Assembly (NCBI GenBank): GCA_903932565.1
Contig: CAIZGQ010000816.1
Location: 1 to 5,503 of the forward strand
DNA length: 5,503 bases
Direction: 5' to 3'
Source: an uncultured Hyphomicrobiales bacterium
Lineage (GTDB): Bacteria; Pseudomonadota; Alphaproteobacteria; Rhizobiales; Beijerinckiaceae
In this document: piece by piece, positions 1 through 5,503 of the stretch
Numbering within the stretch: the first letter of the stretch is position 1
How the letters are laid out: every line of letters begins with the position of its first letter
The notes under the pieces: generated by a model
Told to the model about the DNA's origin: nothing
Seen by the model: the letters and a program-made list of their open reading frames with translations, nothing else
Database searches by the model: none
Made by a program: the position numbers and the translations under genes

Positions 1-595
1 CCTTCAGATGCGGATGAGCGTCCACATGCACGGGCGCGTGGTGGTGATCATCGTGCGCGTGGCTATGATCATGGCCCGCATGATCGTGATGATCGTGGCC
101 ATGCTTGTGATGACCATGATCGTGGTGCGCATGCTCCGGCTTGGCATGCTCATGCTCGGCATGCGGCCGGGCGTAAGCGCCAGTCTCGGGTTCAAAAGGT
201 CCTTCAATATGAACGACCTTTGCGCCAAGCCCGCGCAGCATGTCCTCGACCACGCCATCCCGACGAATGCGAAGCTTGGTGCCGTTGATCTCGACCGGCA
301 GATGACGATTGCCGAGGTGCCAGGCCAGCCGCACGACGTGATGCGCATCGCGACCACGAATCTCGCTGAGCTCCTCAGGCGCGGCAACGACCTCAATCAG
401 TCTGCCATCATCGAGCAAAAGCCCATCGCCATGACGCAGCGCCACGGCGTCCGCGAGATCGAGCAGAAACGTCACTCCGCGCACGCCTGTCATCGCCAGA
501 CGGCGACGATGGCGGTCAACATGATCAAGCACAATGCTGTCAGCCGCGTCCTGATGCCAATGGCCGGGCGGAAGTATGGATGTGGCGCGGATCAT
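1..595 (-). CDS. ureE: Urease accessory protein UreE (nickel metallochaperone), C-terminus cut by window edge
   Basis: UreE is the cytoplasmic chaperone that hands Ni(II) to the UreG/UreF/UreD complex during maturation of the urease active site. The minus-strand reading frame is open from ATG at 595 to the window edge, giving 198 residues with no stop, so the 3' end is missing. The N-terminal half (about 1-75) fits the UreE peptide-binding domain and starts MIRATSILPPGHW. The second domain holds the family motif WHLGNRHLP at 92-100; His98 matches the dimer-interface nickel ligand His96 of Klebsiella UreE and His93 matches its His91. The segment GPFEPETGAY (132-141) is the usual end of the folded core. 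Residues 145-198 are a His/Asp-rich tail with 24 histidines. The positions matching Klebsiella His110 and His112 are Arg and Gly, so the extra sites of that protein are not kept. CTGGAG at 602-607 lies 6 nt before the ATG and supports the start. The upstream neighbour is ybbA, not a urease subunit gene; ureF and ureG may lie beyond the left edge. Confidence 0.95.
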   Translation of the reverse strand, partial: MIRATSILPPGHWHQDAADSIVLDHVDRHRRRLAMTGVRGVTFLLDLADAVALRHGDGLLLDDGRLIEVVAAPEELSEIRGRDAHHVVRLAWHLGNRHLPVEINGTKLRIRRDGVVEDMLRGLGAKVVHIEGPFEPETGAYARPHAEHEHAKPEHAHHDHGHHKHGHDHHDHAGHDHSHAHDDHHHAPVHVDAHPHLK

Positions 596-601
596 GGGTA
601 G

Positions 602-607
602 CTCCAG
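602..607 (-). promoter_or_regulatory. Ribosome binding site of ureE
   Basis: Read on the minus strand this is CTGGAG, with GGAG ending 6 nt before the ureE ATG. It is a good Shine-Dalgarno match and fixes the start at 595. It lies in the 40-bp gap between the ybbA stop and the ureE start. I see no terminator hairpin in that gap, so transcription from ybbA into ureE is possible. Confidence 0.6.
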
Positions 608-635
608 GAATGACGACGAACCCTAGCGCAACCCC

Positions 636-1385
636 TTACGCCAGCGAAGCAGCGCTATCCAGTTCGATCTGGCCGGAGCGCAAATGAACCTGCCGGTCGC
701 ATTGGGCGGCGAGGCTTGAATCATGGGTGACCAGCACCAGTGTAGACCCGCGCTGGCGCTTCAAGGCGAACATCAAATCGATAATGCTGCGGCCTGTGGC
801 TTCATCGAGATTGCCTGTGGGCTCATCCGCGACAAGGATTGCCGGATTGGGGGCCAGCGCGCGGGCGAGGGCCGTGCGCTGCTGCTCACCGCCCGACAAT
901 TGCGCCGGATAATGCGACAGGCGCTCACCAAGCCCCACGGCTTCCAGCTCGCGCCGTGCTGCGCCAAAGGGGTCTGGCGCGCCAGCCAATTCCAGCGGAA
1001 TGGCAACATTCTCCAGCGCTGTCATGGTCGGAATGAGGTGAAAGGATTGGAACACAATGCCGATCCGCGCGCCGCGAAATCGCGCCAGCGCATCCTCGTT
1101 CAGGCCATCCAGCCGCTGCCCATCAATGGTAATCGAACCCGAATCAGGCCGCTCCAGCCCCGCCATCGTCATGAGCAACGTGGATTTACCCGAGCCCGAG
1201 GGGCCAACAAGTCCAACAGCCTCACCGCGCCGAATATCGAGCGAAATCTTCTTCAAAATGTGCACGCGCGCTGCCCCGCGCCCAAGGCTCAGGTCCACGT
1301 TGCGCAGGGCAATGGCCGAAGTTGCAGCATTGGATTGCGCGGAGGTGTGACCGTCCGGAGTCTCGAAATTCTGGGCAAGCGACAT
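636..1385 (-). CDS. ybbA: ABC transporter ATP-binding protein, YbbA/LolD/MacB type
   Basis: This 249-residue cytoplasmic ATPase should power an inner-membrane FtsX/MacB-like permease that works on envelope substrates (LolD and MacB are relatives). All nucleotide-binding motifs are intact: Walker A GPSGSGKS at 61-68, Q-loop Gln113 in VFQSF, signature LSGGEQ at 163-168, Walker B ILVADE at 183-188 with catalytic Glu188, D-loop NLDE at 192-195 and H-loop His221. Stretches such as FQSFHLIPTMTALENV and PAQLSGGEQQR closely match E. coli YbbA from memory, and tesA lies divergently alongside as in E. coli, so I favour YbbA over LolD. About 25 extra residues precede the first beta strand compared with E. 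coli YbbA; they look unstructured. The start has only a weak GGA nine bases upstream. No partner permease gene follows; ureE starts 40 bp downstream instead. The exact substrate is unknown. Confidence 0.92.
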   Translation of the reverse strand: MSLAQNFETPDGHTSAQSNAATSAIALRNVDLSLGRGAARVHILKKISLDIRRGEAVGLVGPSGSGKSTLLMTMAGLERPDSGSITIDGQRLDGLNEDALARFRGARIGIVFQSFHLIPTMTALENVAIPLELAGAPDPFGAARRELEAVGLGERLSHYPAQLSGGEQQRTALARALAPNPAILVADEPTGNLDEATGRSIIDLMFALKRQRGSTLVLVTHDSSLAAQCDRQVHLRSGQIELDSAASLA

Positions 1386-1458
1386 ATCTAAGGTTCCAAT
1401 CCGTCAGGCCCCAAACAGGCCGGACATGGCCGTCATTTGCGACAGGACAAAGCATCAC
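1386..1458. promoter_or_regulatory. Divergent intergenic region between ybbA and tesA
   Basis: Initiation signals for both divergent genes should lie in these 73 bases, or reach into the neighbouring coding sequence. The space shrinks to 40 bases if tesA starts at 1426. Several GGCC-containing repeats occur (for example around 1407-1432), but I cannot point to convincing -35/-10 boxes on either strand. The call rests on gene orientation only. Confidence 0.35.
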
Positions 1459-2121
1459 ATGGTGAAGCGCAACCGCACATATGGGGAGCGAGGCGGGTTC
1501 GTCCATGCTCTCATCATCGCAGGGATGACCGGATGGGTCTTCGCCGCGAGTCCCGTTCAGGCAGCCACGCGGCATCTGGTGGCCTTCGGCGACAGCCTGA
1601 GCGCTGGTTACCTGCTCGCCCAGCCCGATGCCTTTCCATCTGTTTTGGAAGCCGCTTTGCGCAAAGAGGGCCAGGATGTCGAGGTGGCCAATGCGGCCGT
1701 CTCTGGTGACACCACAACAGCCGGGCTGGCCCGGATCGACTGGTCGATTCCCGATGGCACCGATGGTGTTCTGCTGGAACTGGGTGCCAACGACATGCTG
1801 CGCGGCATTGACCCCAAGGTGACCAAGCAGGCGCTGGCCGACATGATCGAGCGGCTGCAGGCGCGCAAAATCAGGATTTTGCTGATCGGCATGAAGGCAG
1901 CGCCCAGCATGGGCCGTGCCTATGTGGACGCGTTTGAAGCCATTTTTCCAGATCTCGCGAAAAAATACGGACTACCGTTCTACCCCTTCTTTCTCGACGG
2001 GATCGCGATGCAGCCAAAGCTCAATCTCCCCGACGGCATGCATCCGACCCCTGACGGCGTGCGCGTGATTGTGGCCAATATCCTGCCGAGCGTGACGGCG
2101 TTCCTGCAGAATGCAAAATAG
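1459..2121 (+). CDS. tesA: Secreted SGNH/GDSL esterase, TesA-type arylesterase/lysophospholipase (thioesterase I)
   Basis: TesA enzymes hydrolyse acyl thioesters, aryl esters and lysophospholipids in the periplasm. With the start at 1459 the protein has 220 residues. Residues 1-35 form a signal peptide: basic MVKRNR, a hydrophobic core near 14-30, and a likely cleavage site after PVQA at 35. All SGNH blocks are present: GDSLSAGY with nucleophile Ser46, oxyanion Gly83 in AVSGDTT, oxyanion Asn111 in GANDMLRG, and Asp192/His195 in DGMHP. The sequence LELGANDMLRG and the PFF segment before the last block follow E. coli TesA. An in-frame ATG at 1426 would add 11 residues and has AGG at 1417-1419 at better spacing; the 1459 ATG has AGGA at 1444-1447, 11 nt upstream. 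I prefer 1459 because it gives a more normal signal peptide and leaves more room for a divergent promoter. The gene is head-to-head with ybbA, as in E. coli, suggesting a shared lipid or envelope role. Confidence 0.93.
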   Translation: MVKRNRTYGERGGFVHALIIAGMTGWVFAASPVQAATRHLVAFGDSLSAGYLLAQPDAFPSVLEAALRKEGQDVEVANAAVSGDTTTAGLARIDWSIPDGTDGVLLELGANDMLRGIDPKVTKQALADMIERLQARKIRILLIGMKAAPSMGRAYVDAFEAIFPDLAKKYGLPFYPFFLDGIAMQPKLNLPDGMHPTPDGVRVIVANILPSVTAFLQNAK

Positions 2122-2122
2122 G

Positions 2123-2161
2123 GCGCACGCCTGCCGCCAGCCCGATCTGGCAGGCATGCGC
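2123..2161. repeat. Inverted repeat downstream of tesA (possible hairpin or factor-assisted terminator)
   Basis: The arms GCGCACGCCTGCC (2123-2135) and GGCAGGCATGCGC (2149-2161) pair at 12 of 13 positions around a 13-nt loop, starting one base after the tesA stop codon. The single mismatch is C-A in plus-strand RNA; in minus-strand RNA it would be a G-U pair. No run of T follows on either side, so this is not a textbook intrinsic terminator. It could protect the tesA mRNA 3' end or help stop transcription before the aminotransferase gene. Confidence 0.6.
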
Positions 2162-2204
2162 ACGTGACCGCGCATCCTGTGCGGGCTCTGGGACCTCCCT
2201 TCAC

Positions 2205-3458
2205 ATGGTTATTCGCACACCTCCCCGCACCACCCCCCGCCGGGTTCCAGCCTTGGGTCTTCTGGCGAGCATCCGTCCGGAAGCGCTGGCGGCTCCCGAG
2301 AGCGGCATCGTTGAATTGTTCAACTACGGACGCGGCCGCGAGGGCCTGATCCCGCTTTGGATCGGCGAGGGTGATCTGCCGACACCCGCCTTTGTCCATG
2401 ACGCGATCACGCGGTCGCTGGAGGCAGGCGAGACGTTCTATTCACCCCAGCGCGGGTTGCCGGATTTGCGCGCCGCCATTGCCCGCTACATGACGACGAC
2501 CTATGACGCGCCGTTTTCTGGCGCGGGCGAGTTCACGACCGACCGCTTCAGCGTGACGGTCGGCGGCATGCATGCGCTGCACCTCGCGATCCGGCTTGTG
2601 GCGGGATCTGGTGATGAAGTGCTAATCCCAACCCCCAGCTGGCCGAACTTCGCCGGCGCGCTCGCCACCGTCGGCGCCCATCCAGTGGACGTGCCGTTGC
2701 ATATTGAGCTGGGCACCAATGGCGAAAATCGCTGGGCCCTGGACCCGGCTGCGGTTGCGGCAGCGATAAATCCGAACACGCGCGCCCTGATCATCAATTC
2801 GCCCGCCAACCCCACCGGCTGGACCGCAACGCGGGCCGAGTTGGAAGGGCTGCTTGCCATTGCCCGCCACCACGGCTTGTGGATCATTGCGGACGAAATC
2901 TATGGACGGATCGTGTTTGAAGGCCGTCGCGCGCCCTCATTCCACGACGTGATGGCGGAAGATGACCGCATCCTGTTCGTGCAGACACTGTCAAAGAACT
3001 GGTCGATGACGGGATTGCGTGTCGGCTGGCTCGAGGCCCCACCCGAACTTGGGGCCACCATCGAGACGCTGATCCAATATTCCACATCTGGCGTCCCGGC
3101 CCCGATCCAGCGCGGCGCGACCATCGCCCTTGAAACCGGCGATCATTTTCTGGCGCTTCAAGTGAAGCGCTTTCGCGAAAGCCGTGACGTGTTGTGCGCA
3201 GCGCTGAAGGCCACAGGGCGCGTCCATTTCGCTCTGCCGCCCGCGACCTTCTACCTGTTTTGCGATATCGAGGGCGAGCCGGACACGCGCGCGCTCGCCC
3301 GCCGATTGGTGGATGAGGCGGGGGTCGGCGTGGCCCCCGGCACGGCGTTTGGACCGGGTGGTGAAAGTTTCCTGCGGCTTTGCTTTGCCCGCAATCCCGC
3401 CAGTGTGGCGGAGGCCGCGCAACGGCTTTCAGCATGGCTGACGGCGGCACGTGCCTGA
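2205..3458 (+). CDS. Class I/II PLP-dependent aminotransferase, substrate unknown
   Basis: This is a cytoplasmic fold-type I aminotransferase of 417 residues, a usual length for the aspartate aminotransferase superfamily (PF00155). Visible landmarks are FYSPQRGLPDLR at 78-89, the phosphate-binding region VGGMHAL at 119-125, PSWPNF at 144-149 with Trp146 likely stacking on the cofactor, SPANPTG at 199-205 with Asn202, DEIYGRI with Asp230 that pairs with the pyridine nitrogen, and SLSK-type TLSKNWSMTGLRVGW with Lys264 as the Schiff-base lysine and Arg272 as phosphate ligand. Arg391 in FLRLCFA should bind the substrate alpha-carboxylate. The pattern fits subgroup I-gamma/I-beta-like enzymes, but it does not tell aspartate, aromatic or other donors apart. 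The ATG at 2205 has only GGGA 11 nt upstream, a weak site; no better in-frame start is evident, and the N-terminal 30 residues are Pro/Arg-rich and may be flexible. The gene follows the tesA hairpin by 43 bp, so it may be transcribed separately. Confidence 0.9.
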   Translation: MVIRTPPRTTPRRVPALGLLASIRPEALAAPESGIVELFNYGRGREGLIPLWIGEGDLPTPAFVHDAITRSLEAGETFYSPQRGLPDLRAAIARYMTTTYDAPFSGAGEFTTDRFSVTVGGMHALHLAIRLVAGSGDEVLIPTPSWPNFAGALATVGAHPVDVPLHIELGTNGENRWALDPAAVAAAINPNTRALIINSPANPTGWTATRAELEGLLAIARHHGLWIIADEIYGRIVFEGRRAPSFHDVMAEDDRILFVQTLSKNWSMTGLRVGWLEAPPELGATIETLIQYSTSGVPAPIQRGATIALETGDHFLALQVKRFRESRDVLCAALKATGRVHFALPPATFYLFCDIEGEPDTRALARRLVDEAGVGVAPGTAFGPGGESFLRLCFARNPASVAEAAQRLSAWLTAARA

Positions 3459-3466
3459 TCGGGCAC
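3447..3466. repeat. Short overlapping palindromes at the aminotransferase stop codon
   Basis: GGCACGTGCC at 3447-3456 (starting in the last codons) is a perfect 10-bp palindrome. Its right half, GTGCC at 3451-3455, can instead pair with GGCAC at 3462-3466 around a 6-nt loop. The two folds exclude each other. No T-run follows. It may contribute to transcript 3'-end formation, but in a sequence this GC-rich it could be chance. Confidence 0.25.
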
Positions 3467-3592
3467 GATCGGCACCTTGCCCAGGTTAAGGGCCGGGGCT
3501 ACACCGGGATTGTAACGCTCCATGTTTGGGCGCGGGCCAGCCTCTGCTGGATGTCCCCGCCGAACGCCGCCAACCAGCGACTGAATCGCGAT

Positions 3593-4708
3593 ATGACCGA
3601 AACGGCGACCGGTGGACCCTCAGCGCGCGCTGCCCTGCGCACGCAGCTGTTTCCCCAGCCCTCGCAGTCCCTGCCAGAGTTGCGCACCCTCGCGGCGGGC
3701 ACTGTTGGCGGGCTGGCGTTTTATGTTCTGGGCATTCCTGGCGGGGCGATCTCAGGCGCGATGCTGTCAGTTGCCATATTGTGTGCGCTGAAGCTTGCTG
3801 GACCCATCAGTCTGGGCACGCGCGTCGTCGCCATGGCGGTGTCGGGCCTGTCCGTCGGCTCCGCGGCAAGCCCCGAGACGGTTCGCAACATCATCACCTA
3901 TCCCGCCAGCATCCTGATGATGACGCTCGCGGTTATCTGCACGACGGCGGCCTCCGCGCTGATCTCAACGCGCGTGTCGCGCTGGTCGCGCACGACAGCT
4001 CTGTTTGCCGGTGTACCGGGTTCGATGTCGTATGTGCTGTCCCTTGCTGCCATGCCGAATGTCAAAGCTGACATTCCGCAAATTGTCGTTGTGCAGATGG
4101 GACGACTTTTATTTCTGGTGGCGGTCGTGCCGCTTTTGATTGCGGAATCGGGCGCACATCTGAGCCCCCTCGCCTTTCCGAAAACGGACCCCTATTGGAT
4201 GGTCGCCCTCATGCTCCCGTTCGTGGGCGGCTGTGGCCTCATCTTCCATCGGCTGCGGGTCGCGGGCGGCGTAATCTTCGGCTCGCTGCTGGCGTCCGCC
4301 GCCCTGCACGCCACCGGTATCGCGCCGGGCCGCGTCCCGCCGCCGGTCATGCTCATCGGCCAGATCCTGATTGGATGCTGGGCCGGATCGCGCTTTGTCG
4401 GCTTTGATTGGACGCTCCTGTTGCGCTCCATGAAGGGCGCGTCAGTCGCCATCGCTGCGGCCATGCTGGTGGCAGTGTTTTTCTCCGGCCTATCGGCCTG
4501 GCTGCTCGGCATCCCCTTCGCCTCGGCCCTGCTGGCCTATGCACCGGGTGCGCTGGAGGCCATGACCGTGCTGGCCTTTGGCCTCAACGTTGATCCGCTG
4601 TTTGTCGCCGCGCATCATTTTGCCCGTGTGATCCTCATCAATCTCGCCATGCCGCTGGTGATACGGCACTGGGTAATGCGCAACAGCAAGCCCGACGAGC
4701 CACAGTGA
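3593..4708 (+). CDS. AbrB-family (PF05145) polytopic inner-membrane protein, putative transporter
   Basis: This 371-residue hydrophobic protein fits the AbrB/'ammonia monooxygenase-like' membrane family. Databases often call members transcriptional regulators because E. coli AbrB affects aidB; the fold looks like a transporter, and no substrate is established. Two homologous halves are visible, about 33-183 and 206-357. Each begins with a Gly-rich helix (GGLAFYVLGIPGGAISGAML versus GCGLIFHRLRVAGGVIFGSL) and ends with a PG-containing segment and a final helix (FAGVPGSMSYVLSLA versus LAYAPGALEAMTVLA). I estimate eight to ten membrane helices. The frame is open back to 3380, inside the aminotransferase gene. 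ATG 3593 is chosen because the first helix starts about 35 residues later and the total matches family length; ATG 3551 would add 14 residues. Neither has a clear Shine-Dalgarno. The 134 bp before it hold no other gene that I can support. The C-terminus is short and charged (RNSKPDEPQ). Confidence 0.88.
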   Translation: MTETATGGPSARAALRTQLFPQPSQSLPELRTLAAGTVGGLAFYVLGIPGGAISGAMLSVAILCALKLAGPISLGTRVVAMAVSGLSVGSAASPETVRNIITYPASILMMTLAVICTTAASALISTRVSRWSRTTALFAGVPGSMSYVLSLAAMPNVKADIPQIVVVQMGRLLFLVAVVPLLIAESGAHLSPLAFPKTDPYWMVALMLPFVGGCGLIFHRLRVAGGVIFGSLLASAALHATGIAPGRVPPPVMLIGQILIGCWAGSRFVGFDWTLLLRSMKGASVAIAAAMLVAVFFSGLSAWLLGIPFASALLAYAPGALEAMTVLAFGLNVDPLFVAAHHFARVILINLAMPLVIRHWVMRNSKPDEPQ

Positions 4709-4743
4709 TTTGCGTCTGCGCGTCAGCGTGCTAAAGGCGCGCC

Positions 4744-4782
4744 ATGAAGACGCTGTGCCTCTCCCAAACCCGACGACGCTGA
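4744..4782 (+). CDS. Possible 12-codon leader ORF upstream of the acetyltransferase gene
   Basis: An ATG at 4744 is preceded by AAAGG at 4733-4737 with a 6-nt spacer, a better ribosome site than that of the downstream gene. It reads MKTLCLSQTRRR and stops with TGA at 4780-4782. Three arginine codons in a row (CGA CGA CGC) come just before the stop. It sits in the 148-bp gap between the AbrB-family gene and the GNAT gene. A peptide this short arises by chance easily, and I do not recognise it; an upstream leader ORF is only a possibility. Confidence 0.15.
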   Translation: MKTLCLSQTRRR

Positions 4783-4856
4783 CATTCCTCAGCCCGCTGC
4801 ACGCTGGTCCCGCCAGCGCGCATCTTGTCGATCCCTGTTCGAGTGTGCCCGTCGCC

Positions 4857-5444
4857 ATGTCCGAGACACCTTCATCTGACCCGTCCGCATCCAACACACC
4901 CCAAGATGCTGCCTATGACCCCGCAGCTTTCCCCGCGCCTGATCTCTCGCTGATCCTCGCCCCGATCACGGCCAGCGACTGGCCACAGATCCAGAAACTG
5001 GACGAGCGTTGCTTTGGTCCGGGCCGCTTCACCCGCACCGCTTATCGGTTGCGCGAAGGCGTGGCACCTGACCTCGATCTCTGCCGCGTCGCCCGCGTCG
5101 GATCGTTTCTGGTCGGTTCCAACATCATGACACGGGTCAATCTGGGCGCGACACCGGGCTTGCTTTTGGGTCCGTTGACGGTGGATCCGGCCTTTCGCTC
5201 GCGCGGTATTGGGGAGGCTTTGGTTCAGGCCTCGCTCAACATCGCCAAGGATAAAGGCCACGCGCTTGTCCTGCTTGTTGGCGATGAGCCCTATTACAGC
5301 CGCATGGGGTTCAAGCGTGTGCCCCCGGGTCGCTTGACCCTGCCCGGCCCGGTGGACCCGGCGCGGCTCCTGATCTGCGAATTGCAGGACGGTGCCTTCG
5401 AGAGCGTCCATGGTCCTGTCACCAAAGCTGCTTCACACGTCTGA
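4857..5444 (+). CDS. GNAT-family N-acetyltransferase, YhbS-like
   Basis: This 195-residue cytoplasmic protein should transfer an acetyl group from acetyl-CoA to an unknown amine. The GNAT core spans about 33-175. Motif A is GPLTVDPAFRSRGIGEALV at 105-123, with the pyrophosphate-binding R-x-x-G-x-G at Arg114, Gly117 and Gly119. The later segment LVGDEPYYSRMGFKRV (140-155) is the GD-x-x-YY-x-R-x-GF pattern typical of YhbS-type GNATs. Residues 1-30 are rich in Ser, Pro, Ala and Asp and are probably disordered. The frame is open back to 4710 (a TTG two bases after the previous stop), but the upstream 49 residues have no GNAT similarity, so I use the ATG at 4857. Its Shine-Dalgarno is poor (GAG at 4841-4843, 13 nt away); an in-frame GTG at 4845 is an alternative. 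The next gene starts 11 bp after the stop, so the two are probably co-transcribed. Confidence 0.88.
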   Translation: MSETPSSDPSASNTPQDAAYDPAAFPAPDLSLILAPITASDWPQIQKLDERCFGPGRFTRTAYRLREGVAPDLDLCRVARVGSFLVGSNIMTRVNLGATPGLLLGPLTVDPAFRSRGIGEALVQASLNIAKDKGHALVLLVGDEPYYSRMGFKRVPPGRLTLPGPVDPARLLICELQDGAFESVHGPVTKAASHV

Positions 5445-5448
5445 GGGA
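5443..5448 (+). promoter_or_regulatory. Ribosome binding site of the downstream hydrolase gene
   Basis: GAGGGA overlaps the TGA stop of the GNAT gene and lies 7 nt before the ATG at 5456. It is the strongest Shine-Dalgarno on the plus strand here. Overlap with the preceding stop codon fits translational linkage of the two genes. Confidence 0.6.
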
Positions 5449-5455
5449 ACTTGCC

Positions 5456-5503
5456 ATGGCTTCCACATCACGCCCAACCCTGATGCTCCTGCCCGGCTTG
5501 CTC
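5456..5503 (+). CDS. Probable alpha/beta hydrolase, N-terminal 16 codons only (cut by window edge)
   Basis: The frame runs from ATG at 5456 to the window end without a stop and reads MASTSRPTLMLLPGLL. A short polar start followed by a hydrophobic strand and the LLPGLL turn is typical of the first strand and oxyanion loop of alpha/beta-hydrolase-fold enzymes. The start is supported by GAGGGA at 5443-5448 and by the 11-bp gap from the GNAT gene, which suggests one operon. With only 16 residues visible, the family call is tentative and no substrate can be named. Confidence 0.5.
   Translation, partial: MASTSRPTLMLLPGLL

Noticed and set aside
40..165. Short tandem-like repeats of CATGATCGTG type, considered as a DNA repeat or CRISPR-like array
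   Set aside because: The repetition follows His/Asp codons in the ureE frame and has no regular unit or spacer length.
4..396. Minus-strand ORF of 130 codons rich in Met, Thr and Ile
   Set aside because: It is a frame-shifted reading of ureE; the true frame shows all UreE motifs and stays open through the region.
8..601. Plus-strand ORF of 197 codons with a hydrophobic, Met/Val/Ile-rich start resembling membrane helices
   Set aside because: It is the complement of ureE. The His/Asp codons CAT, CAC and GAT of the tail read as ATG, GTG and ATC on the other strand, which creates the false hydrophobic segment.
723..1391. Plus-strand ORF of 222 codons opposite ybbA
   Set aside because: It is antisense to a gene with a full set of ABC ATPase motifs, and its Cys/Arg/Gln-rich translation shows no recognisable domain.
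2884..3450. Minus-strand ORF of 188 codons inside the aminotransferase gene
   Set aside because: It is a shadow in GC-rich DNA: Arg/Pro-rich composition, no domain, and it opposes the conserved PLP lysine region.
3251..3523. Minus-strand ORF of 90 codons starting in the gap after the aminotransferase
   Set aside because: Most of it is antisense to the aminotransferase, it lacks a ribosome site I could support, and it shows no known domain.
3380..3592. N-terminal extension of the AbrB-family ORF by 71 residues, overlapping the aminotransferase end
   Set aside because: The extension has no family similarity, would overlap the previous gene by 79 bases, and makes the protein longer than usual for the family.
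4872..5411. Minus-strand ORF of 179 codons opposite the GNAT gene
   Set aside because: It is antisense to a clear GNAT domain and has no recognisable motif of its own.

Overview
The window is a gene-dense, GC-rich stretch of bacterial chromosome. Codon use, gene content and the resemblance of the proteins to proteobacterial families suggest a proteobacterium, most likely an alphaproteobacterium. That placement is an inference from style and content; no rRNA or other taxonomic marker is present.

Left part, minus strand: the window opens inside ureE, the urease nickel metallochaperone, whose very histidine-rich tail runs off the left edge. Just upstream of it, on the same strand and only 40 bp away, is a YbbA-type ABC transporter ATPase gene. 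Middle, plus strand: tesA, a secreted SGNH-fold esterase/lysophospholipase, is divergent from ybbA. This reproduces the ybbA/tesA head-to-head pair of Escherichia coli. The FtsX/MacB-like permease gene that follows ybbA in E. coli is not here; ureE is in its place. After tesA comes a strong inverted repeat, then a class I PLP-dependent aminotransferase gene.

Right part, plus strand: an AbrB-family (PF05145) polytopic membrane protein with a clear internal duplication is followed by a 148-bp gap holding one doubtful 12-codon ORF. Next come a YhbS-like GNAT acetyltransferase and, 11 bp after its stop codon, the first 16 codons of a probable alpha/beta hydrolase that continues past the right edge.

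The genes do not form one pathway. They are a urease-maturation fragment, a lipid/envelope-linked pair (ybbA/tesA) and several general metabolic or transport genes. I see no tRNA or rRNA, CRISPR array, insertion sequence, integrase or phage gene, and no evidence of a new multi-gene system. The points most worth a second look are the missing YbbA permease, the UreE tail and the hairpin behind tesA.
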